The notes beneath the pieces are model-generated. The model saw only the letters and a program-made list of their open reading frames with translations. It made no database searches and was not told the origin of the DNA. The position numbers were made by a program, and so were the translations under genes. A stretch of 64,000 bases of DNA from Ascoidea rubescens DSM 1968 (Eukaryota; Ascomycota; Saccharomycetes; Ascoideales; Ascoideaceae), in assembly GCF_001661345.1 (NCBI RefSeq), contig NW_017962929.1, positions 124,001-188,000 of the forward strand, given 5' to 3'. Shown piece by piece: positions 40,794 through 52,139 of this stretch (positions are counted from its first letter, which is position 1; each line of letters opens with the position of its first letter).

Positions 40794-43700
40794 TCATGCA
40801 ATTGTGGACCATGTAGACATAGATGGAGTTGTTGTAAAAAAAGATCTCGGAGCTGATGCACCAGTATCATTATTTTCTTGTTTTCTTGGTTGAATTAATG
40901 CCTTAAGTTCGCCACTTAAATCTTGACCAAAATTGTCACTAACCTTTGTAGAAGCGACACTTGGAGCCACAATCAATATAGCAAACACTGCTAATATTAA
41001 AAAGTAAAGCAAAGAGTATCTTCTAACTATCCGTTTTCGTAATTTGGCTTGTTTCAACGAATAAATAGGTGGTCTAATTTGTTTGCTTGGTTTTAACCAA
41101 AATAACATCATTGAGTGCCATCTATCTGCAAAAGGTACCAATAGGATAGGTAACTGAACAAACAAAATCATATGCCCAAGAATAAAATCAGCTGCAAATT
41201 CAGATTGCTCAATTATCTTAGCACAAAATTCACGAAATGGTTGAGTATTAGCAGCACCATGCCATTTACCTGTCCAAAATGCAGAATTGGAGTGGTCATG
41301 TTTAAACTCCCTAGTTAAAAATGCTATTGTCATAAATTTAAAAAGAACTCTTTGAAAATAGATCATGCATATAATTCCAAGAGTCATTTTAGCAAAACTA
41401 AAACCTTGCAATATCCACATAATAACAAAAAAAATAAAATGAATAATAACAGATATTCCATGAACAATACATGCCATTACTGGTCCGGTTCTTGTGCAAC
41501 AAGCACCTAATAATGGACTAGCACAGCAGGCCATTGTTGAGCATCCAAGCAACACAATAATATTAATAACAACAGGAGCAAAAGCACAAATAATCACACG
41601 TAATGCAGAGTTAACTGGACTAGCATCTCCACCATTAACACCAGTTTGAGCATTAATAAATGTATAAGCAATGAAAACACCTCCTGCATACATACATGTA
41701 GGAACAAGATCGGAAGTTAAAATATTAGAACGATGTGCTCTTGGAGCATCACCAGCAGCCTTTTCAGATGGCTCACCTAAAACCTTACGCTTGAAACCAG
41801 TAATTCTGGATCTAGACATCTTAACATAGCCCACCCATGAATTTTTGTGCCATTTACCATTTCCTCTTGATAGCCACCTAATATAATCACGGTAATCTAT
41901 AAAAAATTCTTTCCAGGAAAATTGATGAGGATTGAATACAAATGGTGGTAGTATAAGTGAAAACAATGAAGCCCAGAACCATAATAAAGCTGGTTGAAAA
42001 TAGGCAGCACTTGCTGCCAACAACATAAACAACAATCTTGCACCCATGTAAATTGATGATTGGGCAAAACGGGAATATAAAACAGAAAATGGAATACGAG
42101 AAGTAGCAAAACCACGACCTGTTGCAATATAACGAGCACCGCCAACCGTTAAATCAGAGGAAATTGATGAAGCATAGATTTGAGCAACAAAGACCTCGAA
42201 CATTGGAGACAAAGAACAAAAGTGATGCAATAATCTAACAATTGTCTTCCAAACGCCCTTTTCAACCAATTCTTGAACAAATAGAGGAATAAAAGAAATC
42301 CAGAAAACAATAAAAATAGAGAGTGTGTAACGTCTAACCCAATCAATTGCAGGCATTAAGTTGTAACAACCCCTAGGGATTTGTAGATCAGTTACTGGAG
42401 TATTTTTATCATATATACAAATGATTGATTCATGAGCCAACGCATTCAAATTAATTAAGGTTAACATAAAGCACTGCAAAGAAAGTTGAATAAACAAATT
42501 ATTAACATGAAAACCAGGGTGAGCATAGTAAAATGATAGGAAACGATCAATCGGCAATTGAGTTCCAAGATAATAATATTCACGGGATAACATTTGTTCA
42601 CCCATACCAGCACCAATCTTTGTTGTAAAATTAAGAATTGATCCAAAACCCATATCTCTACCTTTACCACATTGAAAATAATCACAATGCTTGATCCTTC
42701 CACCACGCAACATGGCATTCATACCAGCATAGATATCTTCATTAAGATGCAAACCCTTTTGAGCTTTGGAAACACCACCTCGAGTACACATAAATGTAGA
42801 ATTAAGAAAATCGGGATGACCGTAATGTAATTTACCACCAATTTGAGCAAGAACTCTATGGAAAAGAGTACCGAAAGTTTGTTCTTTACCAGCTGCAACA
42901 TCACCAAGAATACCGGTGTTTTCTGAGAAAATATATTCTCTAGCACCGACAATGGCAACTGGATGGAATTTCTTATCTTCATATTTCAATTCAGGGGCAT
43001 AGGGATTAACTTGGTCAGGAGACAATTCTTCAAATTCAGCAAGAACCGATCTAATTTTAAGACATTCTTCAAGATAGTTGTCTTGATTAGCATCGATTAA
43101 TTGGATATATTCACCACGATGAAAAATGAGAGCATGATTTTGATTATCGGACTTACCGTCACCGATAATTGGGTTTCCTGAAAGTTGGATTCTAAATTTA
43201 GGTCTACGTCTTCCATTTTCCATCAATTCACAATGACCATCAATAATAGCGGAATAAATTCTTGGATCTTTTCCTTCTTCAAGTGGTGGTTCTTCATCTA
43301 GATAAGCAATTTGTAAATCTGGGTAAGCACGTAACAAAAACTCTGCATTTTCAGCTTCATCGGGTTTAAATTTTGCCAATCTTTGCATACTTACAACAAA
43401 TTTGAACTTTCTTCTAGCCATTCTTTCCAATTCTCTTTCAAGACCTTCGGTATTAGCGCCATATAATTGAACGATTTCAGGATTTTCAACTCTATAAAGT
43501 AACTTGATAGCTCTAGCATAATTCATCATACCCGAGACCGTACGATATAAAGTTTGTGCTCTTAATGAAGCCCAGATTCTAGTTCTCAAAGTATACTCGG
43601 GAGCAGCACTTTTGAAACCGATACAATAGAAGGGTAAATCGTCAATTTTTGTTTTTAGAGTATCATTATCCTCTTTTTCAGACTTGGGAATTTCCTCATA

Positions 43701-46592
43701 AGAAGCGGTTTCTTCAGATAAGATTTTAGTGTCTTTAACAAAACAATCCCATTCAACGGGGTGTAACTGTTTTAAATATTCCAATAAAGTAACTCTTGAA
43801 AACTGATCATCTTCTCTAATAATTTCTCTTAAAGATAGTAAAATTTTTTCAGAATAATGAGGAGTAAAAACAGTAAAAGTTGGCATATTTTCAACTGGCA
43901 AGGGTTCTGGCATTGGAGTTCCTAAAGACTGAGCAAAAAAAGTGATTCTTCTTTCCGCTTCTGAATCTTTTGGATAGAATTGGTTTTCAATATTATCTTT
44001 GTCTTGTGAAATAAAAAAAGCGGGAGCTCTTAAAGTTCTTTTACCTTCAATTTCGGAAGGAACTTGGTGATATAATAATCTTTGAACATGGTCAATAGCT
44101 AGCAAGTGTTCTCTATACATTGAGATAACGATGGCGTTCCAAATTTGAGAAATAAGAACTTTTGGTTTATATTTGATTTCCATGTCAGTTGTAGATAAAA
44201 CTTTGGAATAAATTCTCTTTGGTAATCTTGAAAAAATATTTCTCCAAGGGGTTAAAATTGAGATACCTAAATAGAAGGAACGACCAACGGAGAATACACA
44301 AGAACAAACAATGTACCACATATAAGTATCTAAGAAAAATAGAATAAAATCTGTGAAATACATCATTCCTAGGACAATTTGAGATTGATAAGTACACAAT
44401 TTATTTTCCCACCAAACTTCACCAGTACATCGCATATGCATTGTAGCCAAATTTCGAATTGGATCTCTTAAAGATAAGATTAGAAAGAAGTAGGATTCGA
44501 CGAATTTTGCTAAAAAGACGACAAACCATAGAGTGAAAGACATCCACATATCCTTGCCTTGTAGTCTGTAAAAGTTAGCAGTAAAAGTTTGTGAAGCTAC
44601 AAATCTTCTTGAGGAGCGATTCATATAGGAGGTGAATAAGCCACCAAGAGGCATAATTGAGAAAAAAACAATCGTGGCAACCGCGATAGCGAAATCAATT
44701 ATAGATACGATGTGAGCAATTTTTGAGTAGGTATCGATTGGGTTATAGACGACGACGAAGATAAAGGGAGCTAAATTGATGCCGGTTAGTAACAATAGGA
44801 ATAAAAATCTTATTGAAAGATGTTGAGCACCGGCCCAATTTCTAGGAACAAAGATCCATTCGCAAATGGTGGCAGCAATTTGGATTAAACAAGCGACAGT
44901 TCCACCTAGCGCAGTGCTAGCCCATCTAAAAGTTGGAACTGGTTCATTGTTGACCAATTGAACGTAGTTTTTTGTGTATAAAGTTGGGGAGTTGAAAGCG
45001 CAATACATCCAGTAGATTGAGCCATGAATGATCCAGATACGGTTGAAATTTGTTACCATGTGGAACCAAGTTCTAACTTCTTTATAAGTTTTGAAAAAGA
45101 CGTTGGACCAATCAGCATCGCCTAAACGCAAGTATCTTTGGTCTTGGGGTATATCGATCAATCTTGTACCGTCTTTGAGGATGATTTTGGCAATACCTTC
45201 GGGATACCAAAACAATTGGTTGACGTCGTCGTAACCGATGACTTTGTTGTGGTCGTGTTCTCTTTTAACAAATCTTCCGTCTACTACTTCATAGATTTGG
45301 TCTCTAAGAAATTTGTAGATTGGGGTGATGACTCTGTTGAGGTAATCGCCTTCAGGTACAGGTTGAGATGTATTTTGGCAAGCAGGAGATCTTAGATAGT
45401 CGTAGGCGGATTTGTAGATGAAGCAAAGGCATTCTGGGGTGAATCTGACTTGATTTGCTTCGCCCCACAAAAGGAGATATAGTGCTAATTGTTTAATTTT
45501 TTCTAGAAAGGATAGCTGATTCATTTCATTGTTCCAGCGAAAGTTTGCAGCGAGTAGGGAGTTATCATCTTGTAGTTGTGTTAGGGTCGAGTCAATGGCT
45601 GATTGAGAGGAGACGTTATCGGAGGCAGAGGAAGGGTTGAAGTTGGCGTCGTTTGAGGATTTGAGGTTATTTTTGGCTAATAGTTTAGCGGATTTAGATT
45701 TTTTTTTGTTTTTTGAGGATACCTTTGAGATATTGACGTTGGCAAAACCTACTTGGTCATCTAGATCTAGGTGAGCAGCGAAAAACCATCTTTTGTAGTT
45801 TGCAGATTCACCACCGATGTAATCGGCGTGGAGGGATAGTAGGGCTTGAGATGGGGACATTCTTGAGGCTCTTGAGTCTAGAAGGTTCATTAGATGATCA
45901 AAGATGTTTCTCATTGAGTCTCTTTGAAAGCCGAATTTGTTTGTTAGATCGATGAATATGTCTTCAATGTCTTCTAATTTGACAGGAGCTTCGTTGTCAG
46001 CGTTCCAAGCAGGATAAGGGTCGTTTGGCAAGCCAGGAACAAAGCCTCCAATGGTGGATGAGTTTGGGCCCATTGAGTTGTAGTAGGGAGTTGAAGTGGC
46101 AGAAGAGTTTCTGGTATCATAGCTGATGTGAGAGGGAGCGTAGGCAGATGGAGAGATATTTTGAGAGTAGTCTGAGTAATTGTTTTGGATGTTTTGGTTT
46201 AATTGAATTGAAGGATCTTGGGGGATAATGTTTGCAGTTGAGTTTGTGTTGAAATTGTATTGATTAATGTTATCGTTGTTGTTATCATTTTCGTAGTAGT
46301 AATAAGAGGAATCCGGCTGTTGATTCTGAGATTGATCAAAGGAAGGAGAATTCAGGGATTGATCAGTGTAGGGATCATGATATTGATTATTAGAATTAGA
46401 ATTAGAATTAGAATTAGAATTAGAATTAGAATTAGAATTAGAATTAGAATTAGGATTGGGATTGGGATGAAGATTAGGATTGAGATTAGAATTTGGATCT
46501 AGATTGGGTTGAGCTTGAAAATCGATATTTGGGTCATAGTAATTTTGACCATCGATATCGTTATTAGGATTATCTTTATTTCGAAAAGACAT
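40794..46592 (-). CDS. FKS1: 1,3-beta-D-glucan synthase catalytic subunit (Fks1/Gsc1)
   Basis: 1932 residues from the ATG at 46592. The N-terminal 200 residues are Asn/Gln/Ser/Tyr-rich with an NSNSN run encoded by a hexanucleotide repeat. The rest follows Fks1 throughout: the cytosolic domain with [20 protein letters not shown], about six membrane helices, the large central GT48 domain with [40 protein letters not shown] and [20 protein letters not shown], then about ten further helices. FLILSLRDP (near 702) and [10 protein letters not shown] (near 1416) correspond to the two regions known as echinocandin hot spots and look wild-type. It makes the main wall glucan at the plasma membrane with Rho1. 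At 1932 residues it is slightly longer than S. cerevisiae Fks1 through its N terminus. Confidence 0.96.
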   Translation of the reverse strand: MSFRNKDNPNNDIDGQNYYDPNIDFQAQPNLDPNSNLNPNLHPNPNPNSNSNSNSNSNSNSNSNSNSNNQYHDPYTDQSLNSPSFDQSQNQQPDSSYYYYENDNNNDNINQYNFNTNSTANIIPQDPSIQLNQNIQNNYSDYSQNISPSAYAPSHISYDTRNSSATSTPYYNSMGPNSSTIGGFVPGLPNDPYPAWNADNEAPVKLEDIEDIFIDLTNKFGFQRDSMRNIFDHLMNLLDSRASRMSPSQALLSLHADYIGGESANYKRWFFAAHLDLDDQVGFANVNISKVSSKNKKKSKSAKLLAKNNLKSSNDANFNPSSASDNVSSQSAIDSTLTQLQDDNSLLAANFRWNNEMNQLSFLEKIKQLALYLLLWGEANQVRFTPECLCFIYKSAYDYLRSPACQNTSQPVPEGDYLNRVITPIYKFLRDQIYEVVDGRFVKREHDHNKVIGYDDVNQLFWYPEGIAKIILKDGTRLIDIPQDQRYLRLGDADWSNVFFKTYKEVRTWFHMVTNFNRIWIIHGSIYWMYCAFNSPTLYTKNYVQLVNNEPVPTFRWASTALGGTVACLIQIAATICEWIFVPRNWAGAQHLSIRFLFLLLLTGINLAPFIFVVVYNPIDTYSKIAHIVSIIDFAIAVATIVFFSIMPLGGLFTSYMNRSSRRFVASQTFTANFYRLQGKDMWMSFTLWFVVFLAKFVESYFFLILSLRDPIRNLATMHMRCTGEVWWENKLCTYQSQIVLGMMYFTDFILFFLDTYMWYIVCSCVFSVGRSFYLGISILTPWRNIFSRLPKRIYSKVLSTTDMEIKYKPKVLISQIWNAIVISMYREHLLAIDHVQRLLYHQVPSEIEGKRTLRAPAFFISQDKDNIENQFYPKDSEAERRITFFAQSLGTPMPEPLPVENMPTFTVFTPHYSEKILLSLREIIREDDQFSRVTLLEYLKQLHPVEWDCFVKDTKILSEETASYEEIPKSEKEDNDTLKTKIDDLPFYCIGFKSAAPEYTLRTRIWASLRAQTLYRTVSGMMNYARAIKLLYRVENPEIVQLYGANTEGLERELERMARRKFKFVVSMQRLAKFKPDEAENAEFLLRAYPDLQIAYLDEEPPLEEGKDPRIYSAIIDGHCELMENGRRRPKFRIQLSGNPIIGDGKSDNQNHALIFHRGEYIQLIDANQDNYLEECLKIRSVLAEFEELSPDQVNPYAPELKYEDKKFHPVAIVGAREYIFSENTGILGDVAAGKEQTFGTLFHRVLAQIGGKLHYGHPDFLNSTFMCTRGGVSKAQKGLHLNEDIYAGMNAMLRGGRIKHCDYFQCGKGRDMGFGSILNFTTKIGAGMGEQMLSREYYYLGTQLPIDRFLSFYYAHPGFHVNNLFIQLSLQCFMLTLINLNALAHESIICIYDKNTPVTDLQIPRGCYNLMPAIDWVRRYTLSIFIVFWISFIPLFVQELVEKGVWKTIVRLLHHFCSLSPMFEVFVAQIYASSISSDLTVGGARYIATGRGFATSRIPFSVLYSRFAQSSIYMGARLLFMLLAASAAYFQPALLWFWASLFSLILPPFVFNPHQFSWKEFFIDYRDYIRWLSRGNGKWHKNSWVGYVKMSRSRITGFKRKVLGEPSEKAAGDAPRAHRSNILTSDLVPTCMYAGGVFIAYTFINAQTGVNGGDASPVNSALRVIICAFAPVVINIIVLLGCSTMACCASPLLGACCTRTGPVMACIVHGISVIIHFIFFVIMWILQGFSFAKMTLGIICMIYFQRVLFKFMTIAFLTREFKHDHSNSAFWTGKWHGAANTQPFREFCAKIIEQSEFAADFILGHMILFVQLPILLVPFADRWHSMMLFWLKPSKQIRPPIYSLKQAKLRKRIVRRYSLLYFLILAVFAILIVAPSVASTKVSDNFGQDLSGELKALIQPRKQENNDTGASAPRSFFTTTPSMSTWSTIA

Positions 46593-47570
46593 TTTTGAAA
46601 TTGATTAACAAAGGGAGAAAAAAGAGGGAAAGAAAAAAAATGAAAAAAAAGGAAATGAAGAGAAAAAAGAGAGAGAGAGAGAGAAATGAAACTCAGAAAA
46701 GGAACCCAAAGGAAACCAATAGGAAAACCAGTGTGAATGTATGAGTTAGTTGGAATATAGTTGTTCTTGCAAAGGAAAACAGTAAAACGAATGGAGATTC
46801 TAAGTAATAGCCGGATGCTATTAGCGGAGGAAGAAAACAAGAAGTTGTTTTATGGTACTGTAAGGTGGTCTGTAGTGGAGTGGTGATTTGTAAAGAACAG
46901 GATAAACAGATTGAAGAGATCGAAAAGAAATGAAAAAACGATTGCACTAAGAAGATTAACACTATTCCAGGAACAGGAGAGATATGTGCAGACTCTGCTT
47001 ATAGGTCTGGACACTGACTAAATCAAGCGTATTTCAAGTCTATTTTGTATGGGTGAAGTGCAACTTTAAGGATGGGCTATCAGAGAGATGGAGAGCAGAG
47101 AAGGAACAGCGATGGAGACCAAGGGAAGAGGATGTATAAATACAGCAGAGGGATGGAACAGAAGGAGCAGGAGCAGTATGGCGAGCAAAAGGGAAAGAAA
47201 ACAACAAAAGCAGCACAAGCACTCGATGCTGTTGCGTTGGTGCCCCCAACAGCGGAGGGAAGATGAGCCTCCTAAAAAAAGAAACCGCTGCTACCAAATC
47301 CTACCTGAATCTGGTCTTGCTTCTAATTTCAGCCCACAAACACTCACACCGTTGTTCTCGCTCTTCTCGGTGCATCTGCTCCACCCACACAGCGCGCTAG
47401 CTTCTGGGCACACACGTGCAACAACGCTACCCGGCTGCTGGATTGGCAGGAATTGCACGCGTACACACACCCGGGTAATGCGCGTTCAGACCAAGCCAGG
47501 CTGATGGCCAGACTCTCTGCAACGCAGGACAAGCCATGTTGAGAGCGTGTTGTTCTGATGGAATTGCCGG
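46593..47570. promoter_or_regulatory. Divergent promoter region between FKS1 and the MTP18-like gene
   Basis: About 980 bases. The FKS1-proximal half is AG-rich on the plus strand with a GA-dinucleotide run near 46670-46684. From about 47060 the DNA becomes GC-rich, with open frames on both strands that I read as composition effects. No TATA box stands out. Confidence 0.5.
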
Positions 47571-48767
47571 ATGCGAGGGGTGCTGCCGTGGTGCTTACCC
47601 GGCCGCGTCTATTCAACCGCGCCCGCACACCACAGCTGCTCTTGCACCACCACAACGGCGATGAGCAGCACAGACAGCACCGGCAGCACCGACACCGACG
47701 AAAACGACGACACCGGCCTCCGTTATGCTGCGTACGCGAAGCCGCTCTCCAACGTTTCCCGCCGAGCCAGGAAATTGCCACTTGCTTCCACAGAGGCCCA
47801 GTTGGCGAACCTATCCAAGGAGGCTGCTGCCATAACAGACCTCAAAAGCATCTCGAACATCAAAAGCATCAAAAACATCAATTCCATTGACGGTCTCAAT
47901 GCTGTATCCAGGGACATCAATGTTGTGTCTAGAGAATCCCAGTTGCTCAAGAATGAGTTGACTCCCCTATTGAAGCTATCAAACAACTCCAGAAAATTGA
48001 AAAAGTTTTCTAAAACAACAAAGAAGGTCGTTGAAGTCTCTGAAGCATACCATCATGCAAACGATGAAGTAAATCATCACTCAAATAATAACAATAACAA
48101 TAGTAAAAAGCTTAAAAAACTTTTCAAGTTTATCAATCTTGACAATCCCCAAAATTTCATATCGAAATTTTGCACCGTCACTACTGGCGTCTACATTCTA
48201 TCCGATGTCTCTTATCATGGCTACAAATACAAATTGCTACAAGATAAATACAATTCAGCTTCCCTAAAGTCTTCTTTAAACCCTTACAACAAAGATTACA
48301 AATTTGTCATCTTTGAGAGATTCACCTTCCAATTGATCACCTCTTTATTTATTCCCCTACTATCTTTCCACTACACTGCAAAATTCTCTTCTCTCTATAT
48401 TTTCAACCAAACAAATTTCTTGAAATTTAATCAATTCTATATAAATTATTTCCCACATCTCTCCCAAACCAGTTTCAAACCTTTCAACCATTTCCTATTC
48501 AAAACCGAACATCAAAATCAAAATACTAAAAAAAGATTTCCCATCATTAACCCTTTTAAATCTCTTAAAGCCTCTTTTCTAAATCTATTGGGCCTAGATA
48601 ATTCTTTGTCTTTGATTCAAAAAAGAAATATATACTTTCTTAAATTAGGCCCTTTTCTATCCACTTTTTTAATCTTGCCTTTTCTACCCTTGATTGATTC
48701 CCCAATCGATTCTCTAATGAATCGATTCTTTAATTATCTATGGTTCAATTTTACTCAAAACAAATAA
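47571..48767 (+). CDS. MTP18: MTP18/MTFP1-like mitochondrial inner-membrane protein
   Basis: 398 residues from the ATG at 47571; a second ATG at 47661 would give 368. The first 30 residues have a presequence-like GRVYSTAPA, which favours the upstream start. MTP18-family landmarks are GLRYAAYAKPLSNVSRR near the N terminus, VYILSDVSYHGYKY, FERFTFQLITSLFIPLLSFH and LGPFLSTFLILPFLPLIDSP followed by DSLMNRFF. The family acts in mitochondrial fission and inner-membrane organisation. Family proteins are usually about 170-250 residues, so the long Ser/Asn-rich inserts here are unusual. The 5' end lies in a GC-rich island. A 15-bp tandem repeat begins at its stop codon. Confidence 0.65.
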   Translation: MRGVLPWCLPGRVYSTAPAHHSCSCTTTTAMSSTDSTGSTDTDENDDTGLRYAAYAKPLSNVSRRARKLPLASTEAQLANLSKEAAAITDLKSISNIKSIKNINSIDGLNAVSRDINVVSRESQLLKNELTPLLKLSNNSRKLKKFSKTTKKVVEVSEAYHHANDEVNHHSNNNNNNSKKLKKLFKFINLDNPQNFISKFCTVTTGVYILSDVSYHGYKYKLLQDKYNSASLKSSLNPYNKDYKFVIFERFTFQLITSLFIPLLSFHYTAKFSSLYIFNQTNFLKFNQFYINYFPHLSQTSFKPFNHFLFKTEHQNQNTKKRFPIINPFKSLKASFLNLLGLDNSLSLIQKRNIYFLKLGPFLSTFLILPFLPLIDSPIDSLMNRFFNYLWFNFTQNK

Positions 48768-48840
48768 ATCTAAATATAATAAATCTAAATATAATGAATC
48801 TAAATACAATGAATCTAAATACAATGAATCTAAATACAAC
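48766..48840. repeat. 15-bp minisatellite, five copies
   Basis: Five near-identical 15-bp units of the form (A/G)AATCTAAATAYAAT run from the stop codon of the MTP18-like gene. The unit length is a multiple of three, so a frame other than the gene's own stays open across it (MNLNT repeats). Confidence 0.85.
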
Positions 48841-48861
48841 AATTTATAAACTTAACAATAA

Positions 48862-48891
48862 CAAAAAGAATAAGAATAAGAATAAGAATAA

Positions 48892-48949
<58 letters not shown>

Positions 48950-49018
48950 AATAATAACAAAAATAATAACAAAATTAACAAAAATAATAACAAAATTAAC
49001 AAAATTAACAAAAATAAA
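48862..49018. repeat. AAT/AAC/AAG-type microsatellite
   Basis: Runs of AATAAG, AAT and AACAAA units fill the short convergent interval between the MTP18-like gene and the PTR3-like gene. No gene is seen in this interval. Confidence 0.85.
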
Positions 49019-49025
49019 TGTTTCT

Positions 49026-52000
49026 TTATAATACAGACTTGCATTTTGTAACATCCGGACTTTGTGGCGTCCCAGCTATAAAATCATCAATATACAATGT
49101 CCCCCTTCGATCTATAATAAAAAGCTTGTACCCATCTGCTGAAAATCCAAGACTGGCAGACTCTGACTTCTTGGTCGCACTCATAACATTGTCGACCATC
49201 AAAATCCTTCGTATCTCTTGTGCTCCACTGATATCCACTATGAAAACATCTCCCTTTTTATTCAACAACGACAACGCGTACCCTCGGGGTGACGCTGTAC
49301 ACCTATGAATAGCTGATCCGATATTATTAATTCTCGCCTTCAATCTCGGCTGAGTGAACAACAAATCTGGATTTGACTTGGGGATCAATGTTTCAATCAA
49401 AACTGGCGGCGTTTTAAAAGCAACCGACGACACCACCATAAGATTATTATCCGCATCCACAAATTCCAAATCCGTTATCCCTTCACTTTCATATGCTGTG
49501 TCAATATCCTTTTTCGACTTCATAACCAATCGAACATCGGCAGGATTTCGAACATTTATAACCATAAATCTCGATTCCAAAATAGTCGCACACGAAAGAT
49601 AAACTCCATCTTTCGAAAACTTCACAACATTGATTGGATCGTTATATCCAAGCGTTATCAATTTATGATCAACGCTAGTTAATGTAAAATTAAATGATCT
49701 TGCATTTGATGAATTTCCGTCATTGGTACTTATTTCCCCAGGACTTTTGACAGAAGACCCTTGAGAGTAAATCAGTTTAGATGCATTTATATTATTATTA
49801 TTAGTAGTAGTATTATTAGTATTAACAATGTTATTGAAAAAAGATGAGATTGTTGGAGAAGAGGGATTTGAAGCAGCAGAAGAAGAATTGGAGTTTCGAT
49901 AAGTTGAAATAGTAGGTATATTTGAGTCTAGTATAAAACTATTATTTCCATCATTATTATTTTCATTATTAATATTATTAATATTACTGTCAGCATTATT
50001 GAGATTGAAATTGAAATTGGGTTGGAATGACAATTGAATTAAAAGAATTATACTTCCCTCTCCATCAGTTGCCTTGTCCTTTTTAGTCAACCCCAAAGCA
50101 ATTAAATTTTCAATTGGAGAGATATCCATACATCTAACTGAGATTCCATATCTTGTATAAATTGGCATGCCGTTATTGGAGACATCGTAAATTCTAATCA
50201 ATCTCTTTCCGTATATTACTAATAGATTCTCGCTTAAGGCGACAAAAGAGAATTCCCAAATACCCTTTTTAATAAATTCTTTTGCCTGCGAATTGCCATT
50301 AATTAGCAAATCTATGTTTGGAGATAAGTTATTATTGTAAGGGTTGTATTGGATTAGATTTTCGAAATTTGTGCCATAGTCCCCATCTTTATTACCACAG
50401 CATAATAAAGAGGGCTTCTTATTCGAGTTTGAAGAGATTTTATAAACAAACCATCTTTTTTCATCGATTAGAGCGAATTTTGTAGCCAATGGAGATAAAG
50501 CGGTGCCAATGAAATCTGGTCTTTTGAGATAGTTTTTTCTATTGAGTTTGAAAGGATGTTGGATTTTTTTTCGATAAATTGGGAAATTGGTGGAGAATCT
50601 TGCTTCGTAATTTGCAAGAGGAATTGTTACAGACGGATAGTTAGATGGAGAGGATATATAGGATAAATTTGATTTTGGAGGAAATGAGTTATAAGAGGAG
50701 CCGAATTTTATTGAATCATTACTATTATTATTATTATTAATCATGATTATGTTGTTGTTTTTGTTGTTATTTAAAGAAAGAATGTTTGAAGAAGTTGATT
50801 GAGAATCTGAAATTGAGTTTTGATTTAGGTTTTGATTTAAGGTTTGGTTTGAGATTTGAATTAGGTTTGAGCTTGCATTTGAAATTGAGTTTAAATTTGA
50901 AAATGAGCTCTTCTTTTTTAGGAGAGAAGAAACAGAAGCAGATTTTCGAATAACGTTTGATAGGGATTTTGATAAAGAAGATATCTTTGAATTTGAGTTT
51001 GAGTTTGGGATTGTATTTTGTATTGTATTTTGTATTGGGATTGGAATTGGAGAAGAGGAAGAAGGAGGGATGTATTGGGATGTATCTAAAGGATCAACAG
51101 AAGATATGATAGGAGGATTTGTATTAGAAGAGGATATGTTTCGATCGATGTTGTTATTAGACGAAAAGGATGCAAAGGGAAGAGAAGATGGAGGTTGGTT
51201 TGTGAAGGATACCGTCTTTGGTGGAAATAAATTATTGTTAATAGAAATGTTATTTTTAGTTAGATTGGGGTTAAGATAAGATGGGTTTAATTTAAAATAG
51301 ATATCTGAAATTTGTTGAGGAGATGAAGAGACCGGAGTGTTGGATAATAATTTAATTGGCTGGTCAATTATGGGAATGGTAATGTTATTATCATTTGAAA
51401 TATTTGAAATATTATTTGAAATATTTGAAATATTATTTGAAATGGTATTTGGATCAGAAGAAGTGATGATGATGTTAGCATTCCTGATAGTATTGTCATT
51501 ATTTTTATCGATATTTTGATCACTGTTATTTTTAATCTTTTTAGCTACATTGTCAAAAATGGCGAGTAAAGATTTATTTTCACAATTGTCTCTTAATACG
51601 GGATCAAATAAGGAGCGATTTAAGAATTTTTCATCTTCATGTTTTTTTTTTATTTCTTTAATCGCATCGATGTGTCTTTTTTCAGTGTATTCAAATTTGA
51701 CAAACTTCTTTTTGTTGTTCTTTTTAATGGTAGTAGTGTTTGAACTAGATTGGAGAAAAGTTTGGTTATGGTCGAGACCTTTTGAGGATTGAAGTGGAAT
51801 GTTGCGAGTGTGAGAGGTACCAGATAGGGGGGCGAGAGAGGAGGAGTTTTTCCTGAAGAGAGCCTTGTAGTTGGAGATGTACTTTGCTAGCTTGCGCAAG
51901 ATGTTGAGGTTGGAGACCTTGAAGACAGGGGAGAGCAGGCAGATGGGGCAGGTGGAAGAGGAGGAGGACAGGAAGAGGGCACTGGAGAAAATGCAGCCAC

Positions 52001-52139
52001 AGGACAAGATTACAGGGTCAGAAACAGCAGCGTATACAATGGCAGCAGAGGAAGGATCGAGCAGGGCTGGGAGGTAGAGCAACTTCTCTAGCCTGTCGAG
52101 GGCCTTGAGAAACACGTCAGGGGCGCTGAAACAGGACAT
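49026..52139 (-). CDS. PTR3: PTR3-like component of the SPS amino-acid sensor (putative)
   Basis: The ATG at 52139 (MSCFSAPDVFLKAL) gives 1037 residues; the longer frame begins at a TTG. Residues 41-70 hold a short cysteine module, DPVILSCGCIF...CPICLLSPVF, like a degenerate U-box/RING. A long Ser/Asn-rich region follows. From about residue 600 the protein has WD-like beta repeats: FEFSFVALSENLLVIYGKRL-type blades (WEFSFVALSENLLVIYGKRL), LGYNDPINVVKFSKDGVYLS and SASLGFSADGYKLFIIDRRG. That layout (Cys module, linker, WD40-like C-terminal half) is what I recall of Ptr3, the scaffold of the Ssy1-Ptr3-Ssy5 sensor. The divergent neighbour is an STP1/STP2-like factor, the target of that pathway, which supports the call. 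It is longer than S. cerevisiae Ptr3 (about 680 residues). Confidence 0.5.
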   Translation of the reverse strand: MSCFSAPDVFLKALDRLEKLLYLPALLDPSSAAIVYAAVSDPVILSCGCIFSSALFLSSSSSTCPICLLSPVFKVSNLNILRKLAKYISNYKALFRKNSSSLAPLSGTSHTRNIPLQSSKGLDHNQTFLQSSSNTTTIKKNNKKKFVKFEYTEKRHIDAIKEIKKKHEDEKFLNRSLFDPVLRDNCENKSLLAIFDNVAKKIKNNSDQNIDKNNDNTIRNANIIITSSDPNTISNNISNISNNISNISNDNNITIPIIDQPIKLLSNTPVSSSPQQISDIYFKLNPSYLNPNLTKNNISINNNLFPPKTVSFTNQPPSSLPFASFSSNNNIDRNISSSNTNPPIISSVDPLDTSQYIPPSSSSPIPIPIQNTIQNTIPNSNSNSKISSLSKSLSNVIRKSASVSSLLKKKSSFSNLNSISNASSNLIQISNQTLNQNLNQNSISDSQSTSSNILSLNNNKNNNIIMINNNNNSNDSIKFGSSYNSFPPKSNLSYISSPSNYPSVTIPLANYEARFSTNFPIYRKKIQHPFKLNRKNYLKRPDFIGTALSPLATKFALIDEKRWFVYKISSNSNKKPSLLCCGNKDGDYGTNFENLIQYNPYNNNLSPNIDLLINGNSQAKEFIKKGIWEFSFVALSENLLVIYGKRLIRIYDVSNNGMPIYTRYGISVRCMDISPIENLIALGLTKKDKATDGEGSIILLIQLSFQPNFNFNLNNADSNINNINNENNNDGNNSFILDSNIPTISTYRNSNSSSAASNPSSPTISSFFNNIVNTNNTTTNNNNINASKLIYSQGSSVKSPGEISTNDGNSSNARSFNFTLTSVDHKLITLGYNDPINVVKFSKDGVYLSCATILESRFMVINVRNPADVRLVMKSKKDIDTAYESEGITDLEFVDADNNLMVVSSVAFKTPPVLIETLIPKSNPDLLFTQPRLKARINNIGSAIHRCTASPRGYALSLLNKKGDVFIVDISGAQEIRRILMVDNVMSATKKSESASLGFSADGYKLFIIDRRGTLYIDDFIAGTPQSPDVTKCKSVL

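Noticed and set aside
47344-47781. 145-codon minus-strand frame
   Set aside because: Antisense to the start of the MTP18-like gene, GC-driven, Cys/Arg-rich and without a domain.
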